From the NCBI RefSeq assembly GCF_049366555.1, contig NZ_JBMMGT010000012.1, forward strand, positions 1 through 64,000: DNA of 64,000 nucleotides, read 5' to 3'. This DNA comes from Avibacterium volantium_A. GTDB taxonomy: Bacteria; Pseudomonadota; Gammaproteobacteria; Enterobacterales; Pasteurellaceae. Position 1 is the first letter of the stretch, and every line of letters starts with the position of its first letter. Under the pieces are notes generated by a model. That model made no database searches. It was not told where the DNA came from and saw only the letters and a program-made list of their open reading frames with translations. This document shows, one piece after another, positions 15,815-25,739 of this stretch. A program made the position numbers and the translations under genes.

Positions 15815-16010
15815 GAAGAACCCGAGATGCCGTTGTGAGTGGTCGGTCCTTGAACCCTACGGTTCAAGGGAATCAGTCGTTATCGTTTTTAGGCTTCTTA
15901 CATCAGGGCTTGCGCCAAGGTAAGCTTGCACACCAACAATAGGAAACCGATTCATAAGATGTTAAGTATCGGCTCAGGGACGTAACCCACTAGCGAACAT
16001 CTCAGGTAAT
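15815..16010 (-). ncRNA. ssrS: 6S RNA
   Basis: Regulatory RNA that binds the sigma-70 RNA polymerase holoenzyme in stationary phase. The reverse complement begins ATTACCTGAGATGTTCGC, continues GTCCCTGAGCCGATA, contains CCTTGAACCGTAGGGTTCAAGG (written as two arms, CCTTGAACC and GGTTCAAGG) and ends near GGCATCTCGGGTTCTTCC. These match the ends, the closing stem and the internal hairpin of E. coli 6S RNA. The position between zapA and fau is the conserved one. Ends are estimated to within about 5 nt. Confidence 0.93.
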
Positions 16011-16096
16011 CTTTAAATTTGTGGTAATACTAACGCAATTTAACCGTATTGACTAGCTTAATTTTTCCAATTCTTAGCTAAGATCATATTATTTCA

Positions 16097-16399
16097 TCAG
16101 ACATTCGTTTTTTGCGCCAAAATGCCTTCCAAAGAGTTATCTAGCTGTTTGATTTGTGTGCTAACTGCTTGTTCAATTTTCTGTGTAACTTGCTGCTGTT
16201 GGATAAGCTCATAGCTTAGATTTAACGCCACGATAGAAAGGACTTTTTCTAACTGTAATATGCCTGTCCGTTCCTTCATCTCAGATACTCGTTGATCTAA
16301 TGCGCGAGCAGCTTGGCGTAGGGCATCGTGTTGATCTTCTTGACAATTTAAACGTAAAACCTGTCCTAATACAGACAATTCAATGCTTTGCGATGACAT
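16097..16399 (-). CDS. zapA: Cell division protein ZapA
   Basis: FtsZ-ring-associated protein that crosslinks FtsZ filaments. The 100-residue product has the ZapA N-terminal domain (IELSVLGQVLRLNCQEDQ) and the central helix with LNLSYELI, followed by a coiled-coil tail rich in Gln. GAGGATAAGT precedes the ATG. It is first in the zapA-ssrS-fau minus-strand unit and is divergent from ygfB across 136 bp. Confidence 0.93.
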   Translation of the reverse strand: MSSQSIELSVLGQVLRLNCQEDQHDALRQAARALDQRVSEMKERTGILQLEKVLSIVALNLSYELIQQQQVTQKIEQAVSTQIKQLDNSLEGILAQKTNV

Positions 16400-16535
16400 A
16401 CTTATCCTCAGTGAAAATAAATTTTTTCGCTATTATGCCATAGCAAATATTTTTCGTCATAAAAATCCGCCTGATTGTGGTTAGCTTAATCTAACAGTGC
16501 TAAACTACACCTATCTTTAGTAAAAGGAAAAAATT

Positions 16536-17090
16536 ATGTCTGATATTCTCTCTTATGACGAATTAGAACAAAAACTCCGTCAAGCCACCATTCCTGTTAC
16601 CGCCGCCGAATTACACGGCTTTCTCACTGGTTTAATTTGTGGCGGTGCGAGTGAGCAAAAATGGCCGATTTTTATGAATGAATTTACCAACAATGGCGAA
16701 GCCTACCCTACGGCTTTATTAAAAGAAGTGTCCGCGCTCTACCACGATATTCAGCACAGTTTAGAAGATATTGATAGCTTCAACTTTCAACTTTTCTTGC
16801 CCGAAAACGGCGATGTGTTTAACGAAATCGATGCCCTTTCAGAATGGACAAGCCACTTTTTGCTCGGTTTAGGCTTAGTGCAAGCGAAAATGGATAAAGA
16901 AACAGGCGAAATTGGCGAAGCCTTAGATGATCTACAAAATATTGCCGTATTGGCTTATGAAGAAGATGACGATCCTGAAGAGCTAGCGGAATCCTTAGAG
17001 CAAGTGGCGGAATATGTTCGTACCTTGGTGGCGGTGCTTTATTCCCATTATCGCCCTTACCAAACCACGCAGAAAACCGTATTACATTAA
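16536..17090 (+). CDS. ygfB: UPF0149 family protein YgfB
   Basis: A 184-residue acidic alpha-helical protein of the UPF0149 (YecA/YgfB) family. Landmarks are AELHGFLTGLICGGA near residues 24-38 and the FLLGLGLVQ helix near 106. Biochemical role is not settled; in other bacteria YgfB has been tied to regulation. AAAAGGAAAAAATT lies before the ATG. It leads the ygfB-pepP-ubiH-ubiI operon, with 11 bp to pepP. Confidence 0.9.
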   Translation: MSDILSYDELEQKLRQATIPVTAAELHGFLTGLICGGASEQKWPIFMNEFTNNGEAYPTALLKEVSALYHDIQHSLEDIDSFNFQLFLPENGDVFNEIDALSEWTSHFLLGLGLVQAKMDKETGEIGEALDDLQNIAVLAYEEDDDPEELAESLEQVAEYVRTLVAVLYSHYRPYQTTQKTVLH

Positions 17091-17101
17091 GGAGAACGAA
17101 G

Positions 17102-18415
17102 ATGGATCTTGCTTATTTAGCCCAAATCCCCGCCGAAGAATTTGTGCAACGCCGTGAAAAATTGTTGGCGCAAATGGCGGAGAATTCCTTGGCGATTATT
17201 TTCTCGGCGCAAGAACAAGTGCGCAACAAAGACACGCACTATCCTTTCCGTCAAGACAGCTATTTTTGGTATTTAACGGGCTTTAATGAGCCTGATGCGA
17301 TCTTAGTATTAGCCAAAAGCACGCAACAATCTCGCACAATATTGTTTTTACGCCCTTCTGATCCGCTAATGGAAACTTGGAACGGTCGCCGTCTGGGCGT
17401 GGAAAAAGCAGCCGCTAAATTAAACTTAGACGAAGCTTATTCTATTGAAGATTTTGTGCCACAATGGCAAAAAATCAGCCAAAATTTCACCGCACTTTAC
17501 CATAACCCTGAGCCGCAGCCTTGGGGCAATAAATTGTTGGAGAAAAGTGCGGTGCAATTTTCGCAAGTTTTTGATTGGGCTGCAATTTTAGATGAAATGC
17601 GTTTAATCAAATCCACTAATGAAATTGCGCTTTTACAACAAGCAGGACAAATCACCGCATTGGGGCATTTACGCGCAATGAAACAAACCCGCCCGAACCG
17701 CTTAGAATTTGAAATTGAAGGGGAATTGCTACACGAATTTAATCGCTTTGGCGCACGTTTTCCGTCCTTTAATTGCATTGTAGCAGGCGGCGAAAACGCC
17801 TGCATTCTGCATTACAACGAAAACGATCAGCCTTTGAAAGACGGCGAATTGGTACTGGTGGACGCAGGCTGTGAATTTGCTTACTACGCTGGCGATATTA
17901 CCCGTACTTATCCCGTTAATGGCAAATTCAGCCAAGCCCAACGTGAGATTTATGAAATCGTGCTAAATGCACAAAAACACGCCATAAAATCCTTGGTGGC
18001 TGGTAATAATATTCAGCAAGTGAATCAAGAAGTGATCCGCATTAAAGTGGAAGGTTTGGTGCGCTTAGGCATTTTGCAAGGGGAAGTGGATCAGTTGATC
18101 ACCGATGAAGCCTACAAAGCCTTTTATATGCACGGATTAGGCCATTGGCTTGGCATTGATGTTCACGATGTAGGGCTTTATAGTCTTGAAAAAGACAGCA
18201 AATTACGCGATCGTCCATTAGAAGTGGGAATGGTGCTGACGGTTGAACCAGGCTTGTATATTCCAAGCAATGCCGATGTGCCAGCGCAATATAAGGGCAT
18301 TGGCGTGCGTATTGAAGATGATATTGTGATCACTGAATATGGCAACAAAGTGCTAACTAGCGCCGTGCCAAAAGAAATTGATGAAATCGAACAAGTGATG
18401 GCTCATAACGCGTAA
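17102..18415 (+). CDS. pepP: Xaa-Pro aminopeptidase P
   Basis: Manganese metallopeptidase that removes an N-terminal residue preceding proline. The creatinase-like N-terminal domain has DTHYPFRQDSYFWYLTGF; the pita-bread catalytic domain holds the metal ligands Asp in LVDAGCEFAYYAGDITRTYP, His in HGLGHWLGIDVHDVG, Glu in LTVEPGLYIP and Glu in GVRIEDDIVI. At 437 residues it is normal. AAGGAGAACGAAG precedes the ATG. Second gene of the ubi operon. Confidence 0.96.
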   Translation: MDLAYLAQIPAEEFVQRREKLLAQMAENSLAIIFSAQEQVRNKDTHYPFRQDSYFWYLTGFNEPDAILVLAKSTQQSRTILFLRPSDPLMETWNGRRLGVEKAAAKLNLDEAYSIEDFVPQWQKISQNFTALYHNPEPQPWGNKLLEKSAVQFSQVFDWAAILDEMRLIKSTNEIALLQQAGQITALGHLRAMKQTRPNRLEFEIEGELLHEFNRFGARFPSFNCIVAGGENACILHYNENDQPLKDGELVLVDAGCEFAYYAGDITRTYPVNGKFSQAQREIYEIVLNAQKHAIKSLVAGNNIQQVNQEVIRIKVEGLVRLGILQGEVDQLITDEAYKAFYMHGLGHWLGIDVHDVGLYSLEKDSKLRDRPLEVGMVLTVEPGLYIPSNADVPAQYKGIGVRIEDDIVITEYGNKVLTSAVPKEIDEIEQVMAHNA

Positions 18416-18441
18416 TGACAATGAAGTAAAACGGGGCAAAC

Positions 18442-19650
18442 ATGGAACAAATTGAGCATTATGATGTGATTATCCTGGGCGGCGCAATGGCAGGTTGCAC
18501 CCTTGCTTTAGCGTTAAGCGCACAAACCCAAGGTAAAATGCGCATTGCGGTATTAGAAAAGCAAGCGCCACAACAACATCAGCAAAGCGGTTTTGATGCC
18601 CGTTGCATTGCCCTTTCAGCGGGTTCTTGCCAACAGCTTGCACAGCTCAATTTACCCAACCAACAATCATTATGGCAACAAATTTCGCCCCTAGCCTGCC
18701 CCATCGAGCATATTCACGTTTCTGATAAAGGTCATAGTGGTTTAGTCGAATTTCACGCTGATGAATTTCAGCTAAAACAACTGGGCGCGGTGGTCGCCTT
18801 ACAGCCTGTGGGAGAAATCTTGCTGACTGCAATCAAGCAATACGCCAACATTGATTATTTTTCCCCAGTGAAGATTGAGCAGATCCAATTTGATCAAGTG
18901 CGGGTTAAAATTTCGCTAAAAAATCACCGCACTTTATCTTGTCAGCTGATTATCGGCGCAGACGGCACGCAATCTTTTGTGGCGAAGTCTGCCAACATTG
19001 CGATCAACAAACTGCGCGATTATCAGCAAACCGCCATTATTACCAATATTCAAACACAACAGTCACATCAGCAACGCGCCTTTGAGCGTTTCACTGCGCA
19101 AGGCCCACTGGCGCTTCTGCCAATGCAAGAGAATTTAATGTCATTGGTATGGTGCGTGAAATCGCCCGATGAGCTAATGGAATTGTCCGATGAAGAATTT
19201 CTCGCTCGTCTGCAACAGCAATTCGGCTGGCGGCTTGGCAAATTGCAACAATGTGGCAAGCGTTTTGCTTATCCTTTGGCGTTATATCAAGCCAGCCAAC
19301 ATATTCATCACCGAACTGCGTTAGTCGGCAATGCCGCACAAACCTTACACCCTATTGCAGGGCAAGGCTTTAATCTTGGTATGCGTGATGTGATTTGCTT
19401 GGCTAAATTGTTAAGTCAAGCCTTTAAACAAGGGCAAGATCTCGGCGCTTATTCTTTATTAAGCCAATATGAAAATGCACGTCAAGGGGATCAAAAAACG
19501 CTCATTAACTTAACCAACGGCTTGGTTTCTCTCTTTGCCAATGAATTATTAGCGTTACAAATTGGGCGAAATCTGGGGCTAATGGCAATGGCGCAATCTC
19601 ATTTACTCAAACAACAATTTATCAAACCAGCATTAGGGTGGTTAGAATAG
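18442..19650 (+). CDS. ubiH: 2-octaprenyl-6-methoxyphenol hydroxylase
   Basis: FAD-dependent aromatic hydroxylase of ubiquinone biosynthesis that introduces an oxygen on the ring at C1. The Rossmann loop is DVIILGGAMAGCTLALAL, the DG motif LIIGADGTQSFVA, and the second FAD motif VGNAAQTLHPIAGQGFNLGMRD, where UbiH characteristically has GNAAQ in place of GDAAH. At 402 residues it is full length. Its stop overlaps the preferred ubiI start. Confidence 0.94.
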   Translation: MEQIEHYDVIILGGAMAGCTLALALSAQTQGKMRIAVLEKQAPQQHQQSGFDARCIALSAGSCQQLAQLNLPNQQSLWQQISPLACPIEHIHVSDKGHSGLVEFHADEFQLKQLGAVVALQPVGEILLTAIKQYANIDYFSPVKIEQIQFDQVRVKISLKNHRTLSCQLIIGADGTQSFVAKSANIAINKLRDYQQTAIITNIQTQQSHQQRAFERFTAQGPLALLPMQENLMSLVWCVKSPDELMELSDEEFLARLQQQFGWRLGKLQQCGKRFAYPLALYQASQHIHHRTALVGNAAQTLHPIAGQGFNLGMRDVICLAKLLSQAFKQGQDLGAYSLLSQYENARQGDQKTLINLTNGLVSLFANELLALQIGRNLGLMAMAQSHLLKQQFIKPALGWLE

Positions 19651-20819
19651 TGAAAAATTTTGATCTGATTATTATCGGTGGTGGAATGGTCGGGCTTGCG
19701 CTGACCGCCAAATTAAAAAATACCGCAATGCGTATCGCCCTGCTCGAACCTAATCCGCCACATTTTTCTTTAGCGAATATTGCTTATCGTGTCAGTGCGT
19801 TAAATCTTGCTAGCGAGCATTTATTGCAAGAACTCAACGCGTGGCAAACCATTCAAGCTGAACGTGCCACCGCCTACGATAAAATGCTAGTGTGGGAAAA
19901 AGACAGTTTCGCCAAAATTGAATTTGACACCAAAGGCTTAGGCATTTCCCACCTTGGGCATATTGTGGAAAACCAGATTATTCAGCATAGCCTATGGCAA
20001 CAGGTCGCCACGCAAGAAAATGTGGAAATTTTCAATGCAACAGCGCAACACTTGGGCATTAACGAAAGCACCGCCATTCTCACCTTAACAGACGGGCAAA
20101 TGTTAGCGGGGAAACTGGTTGTGGGTGCAGACGGCGCAAATTCGTGGCTACGTCAAAAAGCCAGCATTCCACTGATTTTCCGTGATTATGGGCAATATGC
20201 CTTAGTGTGCAATGTGAAAACCGCAGAACCACATCAACACTGCGCCAGACAAATTTTTGCTCCAGATAGCATTTTGGCGTTCTTGCCATTACATCAAGAA
20301 AATCTGTGTTCTATCGTGTGGTCGATTCCGCCAGAACAAGCCAAACAACTTAGCCAATGCCAAGCTGAACAATTCAACAAACAGCTTAGCATTGCTTTTG
20401 ATAATCAGCTTGGATTATGTGAAGTGCAAAGCGAACGCCAAGCCATTCCGCTTACTGCGCGCTATGCACGCAACTTCGCCCAACCGCGTATCGTCCTAAT
20501 TGGTGATGCCGCACACACCATTCACCCACTGGCAGGACAAGGGGTAAATCTCGGCTTGCAAGATGCCCTACTACTCGCGCAAGAAATCGAAAAGCATTTT
20601 GCTCTGGGCTTAGACATCGGTGAATACCGCAACCTGCGTTATTACGAACGCACGCGCAAAGCCGAAGCGGTAAAAATGCTCATTGCAATGCAAGGCTTAA
20701 AAGATCTCTTCGCTGGCAGCAACCCTCTGAAAAAACTTGCCCGCGGCATTGGTCTTAGCGCTACCAATCAATTCAGCTTGTTGAAAGAACAGCTTATTCG
20801 GCAGGGATTGGGGATTTGA
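19650..20819 (+). CDS. ubiI: 2-octaprenylphenol hydroxylase UbiI
   Basis: FAD-dependent C5 hydroxylase of ubiquinone biosynthesis (formerly VisC). It has DLIIIGGGMVGLALTAKL, LVVGADGANSWLRQ and LIGDAAHTIHPLAGQGVNLGLQDA. I place the start at GTG 19650, overlapping the ubiH TAG, with AGGG 11 nt upstream, giving 389 residues. The upstream in-frame GTG 19638 has no ribosome-binding site. UbiI versus UbiF is decided by the ygfB-pepP-ubiH-ubiI gene order. Confidence 0.9.
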   Translation: MKNFDLIIIGGGMVGLALTAKLKNTAMRIALLEPNPPHFSLANIAYRVSALNLASEHLLQELNAWQTIQAERATAYDKMLVWEKDSFAKIEFDTKGLGISHLGHIVENQIIQHSLWQQVATQENVEIFNATAQHLGINESTAILTLTDGQMLAGKLVVGADGANSWLRQKASIPLIFRDYGQYALVCNVKTAEPHQHCARQIFAPDSILAFLPLHQENLCSIVWSIPPEQAKQLSQCQAEQFNKQLSIAFDNQLGLCEVQSERQAIPLTARYARNFAQPRIVLIGDAAHTIHPLAGQGVNLGLQDALLLAQEIEKHFALGLDIGEYRNLRYYERTRKAEAVKMLIAMQGLKDLFAGSNPLKKLARGIGLSATNQFSLLKEQLIRQGLGI

Positions 20820-20824
20820 TTTCA

Positions 20825-20852
20825 AAAAAACGCCCATTTTCGGGCGTTTTTT
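20825..20852 (+). terminator. Terminator of the ygfB-ubiI operon
   Basis: AAAAAACGCCC pairs with GGGCGTTTTTT around ATTTTC, immediately after the ubiI stop. Confidence 0.92.
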
Positions 20853-21056
20853 GTGGCTGTTATATTAAGGTTTCAACTGCGCTGTTTTTTCTTTAGAGAA
20901 TACATAAACCATTATGTTTAAATTTAGATACAGCAATGAATTACTAACATAATTCACTATGTTGTCTTAAACCAAAAGTGCGGTTGTTTTTTCATTATTT
21001 TTTATTTATAAAAAAGATACTACTTTTTAACCGCTCTTTTCTTTATCGTTAGTTTT
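20853..21056. other. Non-coding DNA upstream of purL
   Basis: The 20820-21133 gap is over 300 bp. Beyond the terminator and the purL operator it is AT-rich, with one uptake core AAAGTGCGGTTG near 20976. I see no open frame or RNA gene in it. Confidence 0.6.
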
Positions 21057-21072
21057 ACGCAAACGTTTTCGT
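21057..21072 (+). promoter_or_regulatory. PurR operator of purL
   Basis: ACGCAAACGTTTTCGT is a perfect match to the PurR consensus palindrome. It lies just before the -10 element TATAAT at 21090-21095, overlapping the expected -35 position, so bound PurR (with hypoxanthine or guanine) should block transcription. Confidence 0.9.
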
Positions 21073-21133
21073 TTTGCGCGAAATTCTTTTATAATAGGCG
21101 AGTTTTTTATTCATCTAACCAATGGTAAAGTCT

Positions 21134-24100
21134 ATGTTGCAGATTTTTCGTGGCTCACCAGCCCTTTCCCCATTCCGTTTAAATCAACTCGCTCAACGCT
21201 TTCAACAAGCACAACTTCCAGTGAAATCTTGTTATGCAGAATATTTGCATTTTGCAGAACTCAGCGAAGCACTGAATGCTCTTGAAGAGCAAGAATTAAC
21301 CCAGTTATTGCATTATGGCCCAACCTTGGCACAACACGAACCGCAAGGGGAATGTTTTATTGTGATCCCACGCGTTGGCACTATTTCTTCTTGGTCATCA
21401 AAAGCCACTGATATTGCACACAATTGCGGTTTAAATAAAGTGGAGCGTTTAGAGCGTGGGTTGGCGTTTTATTTTGAGTTAGAACGTGCATTAAATGAGC
21501 AAGAACAGGCTCAACTCATTAGCCATATTTATGACCGAATGATGGAAACAGTGATCCGCACGCCACAAGAAGCGGAAGTGCTATTCCAACAACAGCCGCC
21601 AAAAGCCTTTACTCGAGTGGATATTTTAAACGGCGGTCGCCAAGCCCTAGAAAAAGCCAATGTGGAATTGGGTTTAGCATTGGCAGAAGATGAAATTGAT
21701 TATTTAGTGGAAAATTTCACCGCACTTGGACGCAATCCAACAGATGTGGAACTTTATATGTTTGCCCAAGCCAATTCAGAGCATTGTCGCCACAAAATTT
21801 TTAATGCAGATTGGATCATTGACGGTGAAAAACAAGAAAAATCCCTGTTCAAAATGATCAAAAATACCTTTGAAAAAACGCCTGACTATGTCCTTTCCGC
21901 CTATAAAGATAATGCAGCGGTAATGGAAGGCTCAAAAGTCGGGCGTTTTTTCCCTGATCAAGATGGACAATATCGCTATCACCAAGAAGATGCTCACATT
22001 TTAATGAAAGTGGAAACCCACAACCACCCAACAGCGATTTCCCCTTTCCCAGGTGCGGCAACAGGATCGGGCGGTGAAATCCGTGATGAAGGGGCAACAG
22101 GGCGAGGGGCAAAACCGAAAGCGGGCTTGGTGGGCTTTTCGGTGTCTAACCTTGTCATTCCTAATTTTGAACAACCTTGGGAAGCTCCATTATCAAAACC
22201 TAACCGCATTGCCTCCGCACTCGACATTATGCTTGAAGCCCCATTAGGCGGTGCAGCATTTAATAATGAATTTGGTCGCCCTGCGTTATTGGGCTATTTC
22301 CGCACTTATGAAGAAAAAGTGAACAGTTTCAATGGTGAAGAAGTGCGTGGCTATCACAAGCCTATTATGCTAGCAGGCGGAATTGGGAATATCCGTGCCG
22401 AACACGTGCAAAAAGGGGAAATCCCCGTGGGGGCGAAATTGATCGTGCTTGGCGGCCCTGCGATGAATATCGGTTTAGGTGGTGGGGCTGCTTCATCAAT
22501 GGCATCAGGCAAATCGAAAGAAGATTTGGATTTTGCTTCCGTGCAACGTGATAATCCTGAAATGGAACGCCGCTGCCAAGAAGTGATCGATCGCTGTTGG
22601 CAAATGGGCGATGACAACCCGATTTTATTTATCCACGATGTAGGGGCTGGTGGGCTTTCTAATGCAATGCCTGAACTAGTACACGACGGCGGACGTGGCG
22701 GACGCTTTGAATTGCGTGATATTTTATGCGATGAAAAAGGAATGTCGCCGTTGGAAATTTGGTGTAACGAATCGCAAGAACGCTATGTGCTAGCTGTTGC
22801 GCCAGATAAATTAGCCTTATTTGAGCAACTTTGTCAGCGTGAACGTGCGCCATTTGCCGTGATTGGTGAAGCCACAGAACAAGAGCATCTTACCTTGCAC
22901 GATGAGCATTTCCATAATGATCCCATTGATTTGCCGATGAATGTGTTGCTCGGCAAAACGCCAAAAATGACGCGCGATGTGGCGTCTAAACAAGTGCATA
23001 ACCCACCGCTTGATCAATCAACTATTGAGCTAAAAGAAGCGCTACACCGCGTATTACGCTTGCCTGTGGTAGCAGAGAAAACTTTCCTAATTACCATTGG
23101 CGATCGCTCCGTAACGGGTATGGTAGCGCGCGATCAAATGGTTGGCCCGTGGCAAGTGCCAGTGGCTGACTGTGCAGTAACCACCACCGCCTTAGATAGT
23201 TACCACGGTGAAGCGATGGCAATGGGCGAACGCGCTCCAGTGGCATTGTTAGATTTCGCTGCTTCTGCCCGATTAGCCGTGGCAGAAAGCCTAACCAACA
23301 TTGCCGCAACGGATATTGGCGATATTAAACGCATTAAACTTTCTGCTAACTGGATGTCTGCCGCAGGGCATACGGGCGAAGATGCCGGGCTTTATGAAGC
23401 CGTGAAAGCCGTGGGGGAAGAACTTTGCCCACAATTAGGCTTGACCATTCCAGTGGGGAAAGACTCAATGTCTATGAAAACCACTTGGCAGGAAAACGGT
23501 GAGCAAAAATCCGTTACCGCACCGCTTTCCTTAGTTATCAGTGCCTTTGCGCGCGTGGAAGATGTACGCAAAACCGTTACGCCACAATTACGCACAGATA
23601 AAGGCAGCAGCCGTTTATTATTGATTGATTTAGGTGAGGGCAAAAATCGCTTGGGTGCAACGGCATTGGCGCAGGTTTATAAACAATTAGGTGATAAACC
23701 CGCAGATGTAGTGAATGTGGAAAGCCTGAAAGGCTTCTTCAATGCAATGCAACAACTGGTGAATGAACAAAAATTGCTGGCTTACCACGATCGTTCAGAC
23801 GGCGGCTTGATCATCACCCTTGCTGAAATGGCCTTTGCAGGGCATTGTGGTGTTTCTGTGGATATTAGTGCGTTGGGCGATAATGATCTAGCTGTGCTGT
23901 TTAATGAAGAATTAGGTGCAGTGATTCAAGTGAAAGATAGTGATCTGGCCGCTGTTCGTCAGGCTTTCGAGCAAAATGGCGTACTGCATTTACTGAAAGA
24001 ACTTGGCACGGTAACCACAGACAATCAAATTGAAATTACGCGCAGCACGAAAGTGTTACTGAAAGAAACGCGTTCTGAACTGCGTGGTATTTGGGCGGAA

Positions 24101-25027
24101 TTGACCCACAAAATGCAGGCATTGCGTGATAATCCAGAATGTGCCGATCAAGAATTTACTGCGAAGAAAAATCCAAATGATAAAGGCTTCTCCGTGTCTT
24201 TAACTTATGATGTCAATGAAGACATTGCCGCCCCTTATATTGCTAAAGGTGTGCGTCCACGCATTGCCATTTTGCGTGAGCAAGGGGTGAACAGCCATTA
24301 TGAAATGGCTGCCGCCTTTGACCGCGCAGGTTTTGATGCTATTGATGTGCATATGAGCGATTTGCAACAGCAACGTCACCACTTAAAAGACTTCCAAGCC
24401 CTTGTTGCTTGTGGTGGTTTCTCTTATGGTGATGTGCTAGGTGCTGGCGGCGGCTGGGCAAAATCTATCCTATTTAACACCGCACTTCGTGATCAATTTG
24501 CCACTTTCTTTGAGCGTGAAAACACCCTTGCCTTAGGGGTATGTAATGGTTGTCAAATGTTAGCGAATTTGGCTGAAATTATCCCAGGAACAGAAGCCTG
24601 GCCACGTTTTGTGCGTAACCAATCAGAGCGTTTTGAAGCGCGTGCTGCAATGGTTCGCATCAATGATACAGCGTCTTTATGGTTTAACGGAATGGCAGGA
24701 TCTCATATGCCAATCGCGGTTTCGCACGGTGAAGGACGTGTTGAGTTCAAAAACAATCAACAACTTGCGATGTTGCGCGAGCAAAATCTGATTATCGCGC
24801 AATATATTGATAATGATCTCAAGCCAACAACCCAATACCCAGCCAATCCAAATGGCTCAGTGGACGGCATTACCGCACTCACTAACCGCAACGGACGTGT
24901 TGCCATTATGATGCCACACCCAGAGCGTGTTTACCGTGCAGTTTCTAACTCCTGGTATCCAGAAGACTGGACAGAAGACGGCGCGTGGATGCGATTATTC
25001 AGAAATGCGAGGGTGGCGTTGAAATAA
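21134..25027 (+). CDS. purL: Phosphoribosylformylglycinamidine synthase
   Basis: Large single-chain FGAM synthase, the fourth step of purine synthesis: FGAR, glutamine and ATP give FGAM. An N-terminal PurS-like region is followed by two AIRS-type halves (GSGGEIRDEGATGRGAKPKAG and HDVGAGGLSNAMPEL in the first) and a C-terminal class I glutaminase with GVCNGCQMLANL near residues 1135-1146. I chose ATG 21134 (MLQIFRGSPALS); an in-frame ATG at 21122 has no ribosome-binding site. This gives 1297 residues, the usual length. Controlled by PurR. Confidence 0.97.
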   Translation: MLQIFRGSPALSPFRLNQLAQRFQQAQLPVKSCYAEYLHFAELSEALNALEEQELTQLLHYGPTLAQHEPQGECFIVIPRVGTISSWSSKATDIAHNCGLNKVERLERGLAFYFELERALNEQEQAQLISHIYDRMMETVIRTPQEAEVLFQQQPPKAFTRVDILNGGRQALEKANVELGLALAEDEIDYLVENFTALGRNPTDVELYMFAQANSEHCRHKIFNADWIIDGEKQEKSLFKMIKNTFEKTPDYVLSAYKDNAAVMEGSKVGRFFPDQDGQYRYHQEDAHILMKVETHNHPTAISPFPGAATGSGGEIRDEGATGRGAKPKAGLVGFSVSNLVIPNFEQPWEAPLSKPNRIASALDIMLEAPLGGAAFNNEFGRPALLGYFRTYEEKVNSFNGEEVRGYHKPIMLAGGIGNIRAEHVQKGEIPVGAKLIVLGGPAMNIGLGGGAASSMASGKSKEDLDFASVQRDNPEMERRCQEVIDRCWQMGDDNPILFIHDVGAGGLSNAMPELVHDGGRGGRFELRDILCDEKGMSPLEIWCNESQERYVLAVAPDKLALFEQLCQRERAPFAVIGEATEQEHLTLHDEHFHNDPIDLPMNVLLGKTPKMTRDVASKQVHNPPLDQSTIELKEALHRVLRLPVVAEKTFLITIGDRSVTGMVARDQMVGPWQVPVADCAVTTTALDSYHGEAMAMGERAPVALLDFAASARLAVAESLTNIAATDIGDIKRIKLSANWMSAAGHTGEDAGLYEAVKAVGEELCPQLGLTIPVGKDSMSMKTTWQENGEQKSVTAPLSLVISAFARVEDVRKTVTPQLRTDKGSSRLLLIDLGEGKNRLGATALAQVYKQLGDKPADVVNVESLKGFFNAMQQLVNEQKLLAYHDRSDGGLIITLAEMAFAGHCGVSVDISALGDNDLAVLFNEELGAVIQVKDSDLAAVRQAFEQNGVLHLLKELGTVTTDNQIEITRSTKVLLKETRSELRGIWAELTHKMQALRDNPECADQEFTAKKNPNDKGFSVSLTYDVNEDIAAPYIAKGVRPRIAILREQGVNSHYEMAAAFDRAGFDAIDVHMSDLQQQRHHLKDFQALVACGGFSYGDVLGAGGGWAKSILFNTALRDQFATFFERENTLALGVCNGCQMLANLAEIIPGTEAWPRFVRNQSERFEARAAMVRINDTASLWFNGMAGSHMPIAVSHGEGRVEFKNNQQLAMLREQNLIIAQYIDNDLKPTTQYPANPNGSVDGITALTNRNGRVAIMMPHPERVYRAVSNSWYPEDWTEDGAWMRLFRNARVALK

Positions 25028-25044
25028 TAACGCTTAGAAAAGAG

Positions 25045-25075
25045 AAAGTGCGGTGATTTTTCACCGCATTTTTTC
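25045..25075 (+). terminator. Terminator after purL (uptake-sequence hairpin)
   Basis: TGCGGTGA (25049-25056) pairs with TCACCGCA (25061-25068) around TTTT, followed by TTTTTT. One arm is a complete AAAGTGCGGT core, the other a partial one. Confidence 0.85.
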
Positions 25076-25174
25076 TGATAGAGAAAAAGATCATTTCTAA
25101 AATGCCAATTGTTTGAGGTTTCGTGGGGATTTATAATTGGCTGAAATTTCCCCTAACATTTTGAGGTATAAATA

Positions 25175-25711
25175 ATGAACATTGCACTGATTATCGGCAG
25201 TTTAAGCCAAAAATCCATTAACCGTAGCGTAGCCAATTATATCGTTTCACAATTTCCAGTAGACGTAAACGTAACCGAAGTACGCATTGATGATTTGCCT
25301 CTTTATACCCAAGATCGCGATCAAATGGACGTGCCAGAATATGATCGCGTGCGTGAGCAAATTAAAAACGCTGATGCGGTGCTAATTGTTAGCCCTGAGC
25401 ATAACCGTGCAATGCCTGCCGCGACTAAAAATATCATTGATATTGCTTCTCGTCCTTATGGCCAAAATTTATGGCAGGGCAAGAAAGTGGCGATTGTTAC
25501 GGCTTCACCAGGCGTTTATGGTGGAATTAATTCTGGTTTGCAAATTCGCCAAAGTTTGCAAAGCATTGGTGCGAATGTACTAACCACCGCTGAAGTCTTT
25601 TTAAGCAAAGCTAATCAGGCATTGAATGAGCAAGGTGAAGTGGCTGATGAACGCACCGCAGGTTTCTTAAGTAAGTTTACGCAAACTTTTATTCAATGGG
25701 CGAAAGCATAA
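25175..25711 (+). CDS. NADPH-dependent FMN reductase family protein
   Basis: A 178-residue flavodoxin-fold oxidoreductase that probably reduces quinones, azo dyes or chromate with NAD(P)H and bound FMN. Landmarks are the phosphate loop IIGSLSQKSINRSVANYI, the PEHNRAMPAATKNIIDIAS flavin segment (about residues 73-91) and VTASPGVYGGINSG. TTTTGAGGTATAAATA lies before the ATG. It is 28 bp from the pirin gene and probably cotranscribed. Physiological substrate is unknown. Confidence 0.88.
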   Translation: MNIALIIGSLSQKSINRSVANYIVSQFPVDVNVTEVRIDDLPLYTQDRDQMDVPEYDRVREQIKNADAVLIVSPEHNRAMPAATKNIIDIASRPYGQNLWQGKKVAIVTASPGVYGGINSGLQIRQSLQSIGANVLTTAEVFLSKANQALNEQGEVADERTAGFLSKFTQTFIQWAKA

Positions 25712-25739
25712 ACAATGAACTAAGGCATAAGGAACGAAA

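Noticed and set aside
20853..21056. Hidden small gene or tRNA in the gap before purL
   Set aside because: No open frame with a ribosome-binding site and no cloverleaf.
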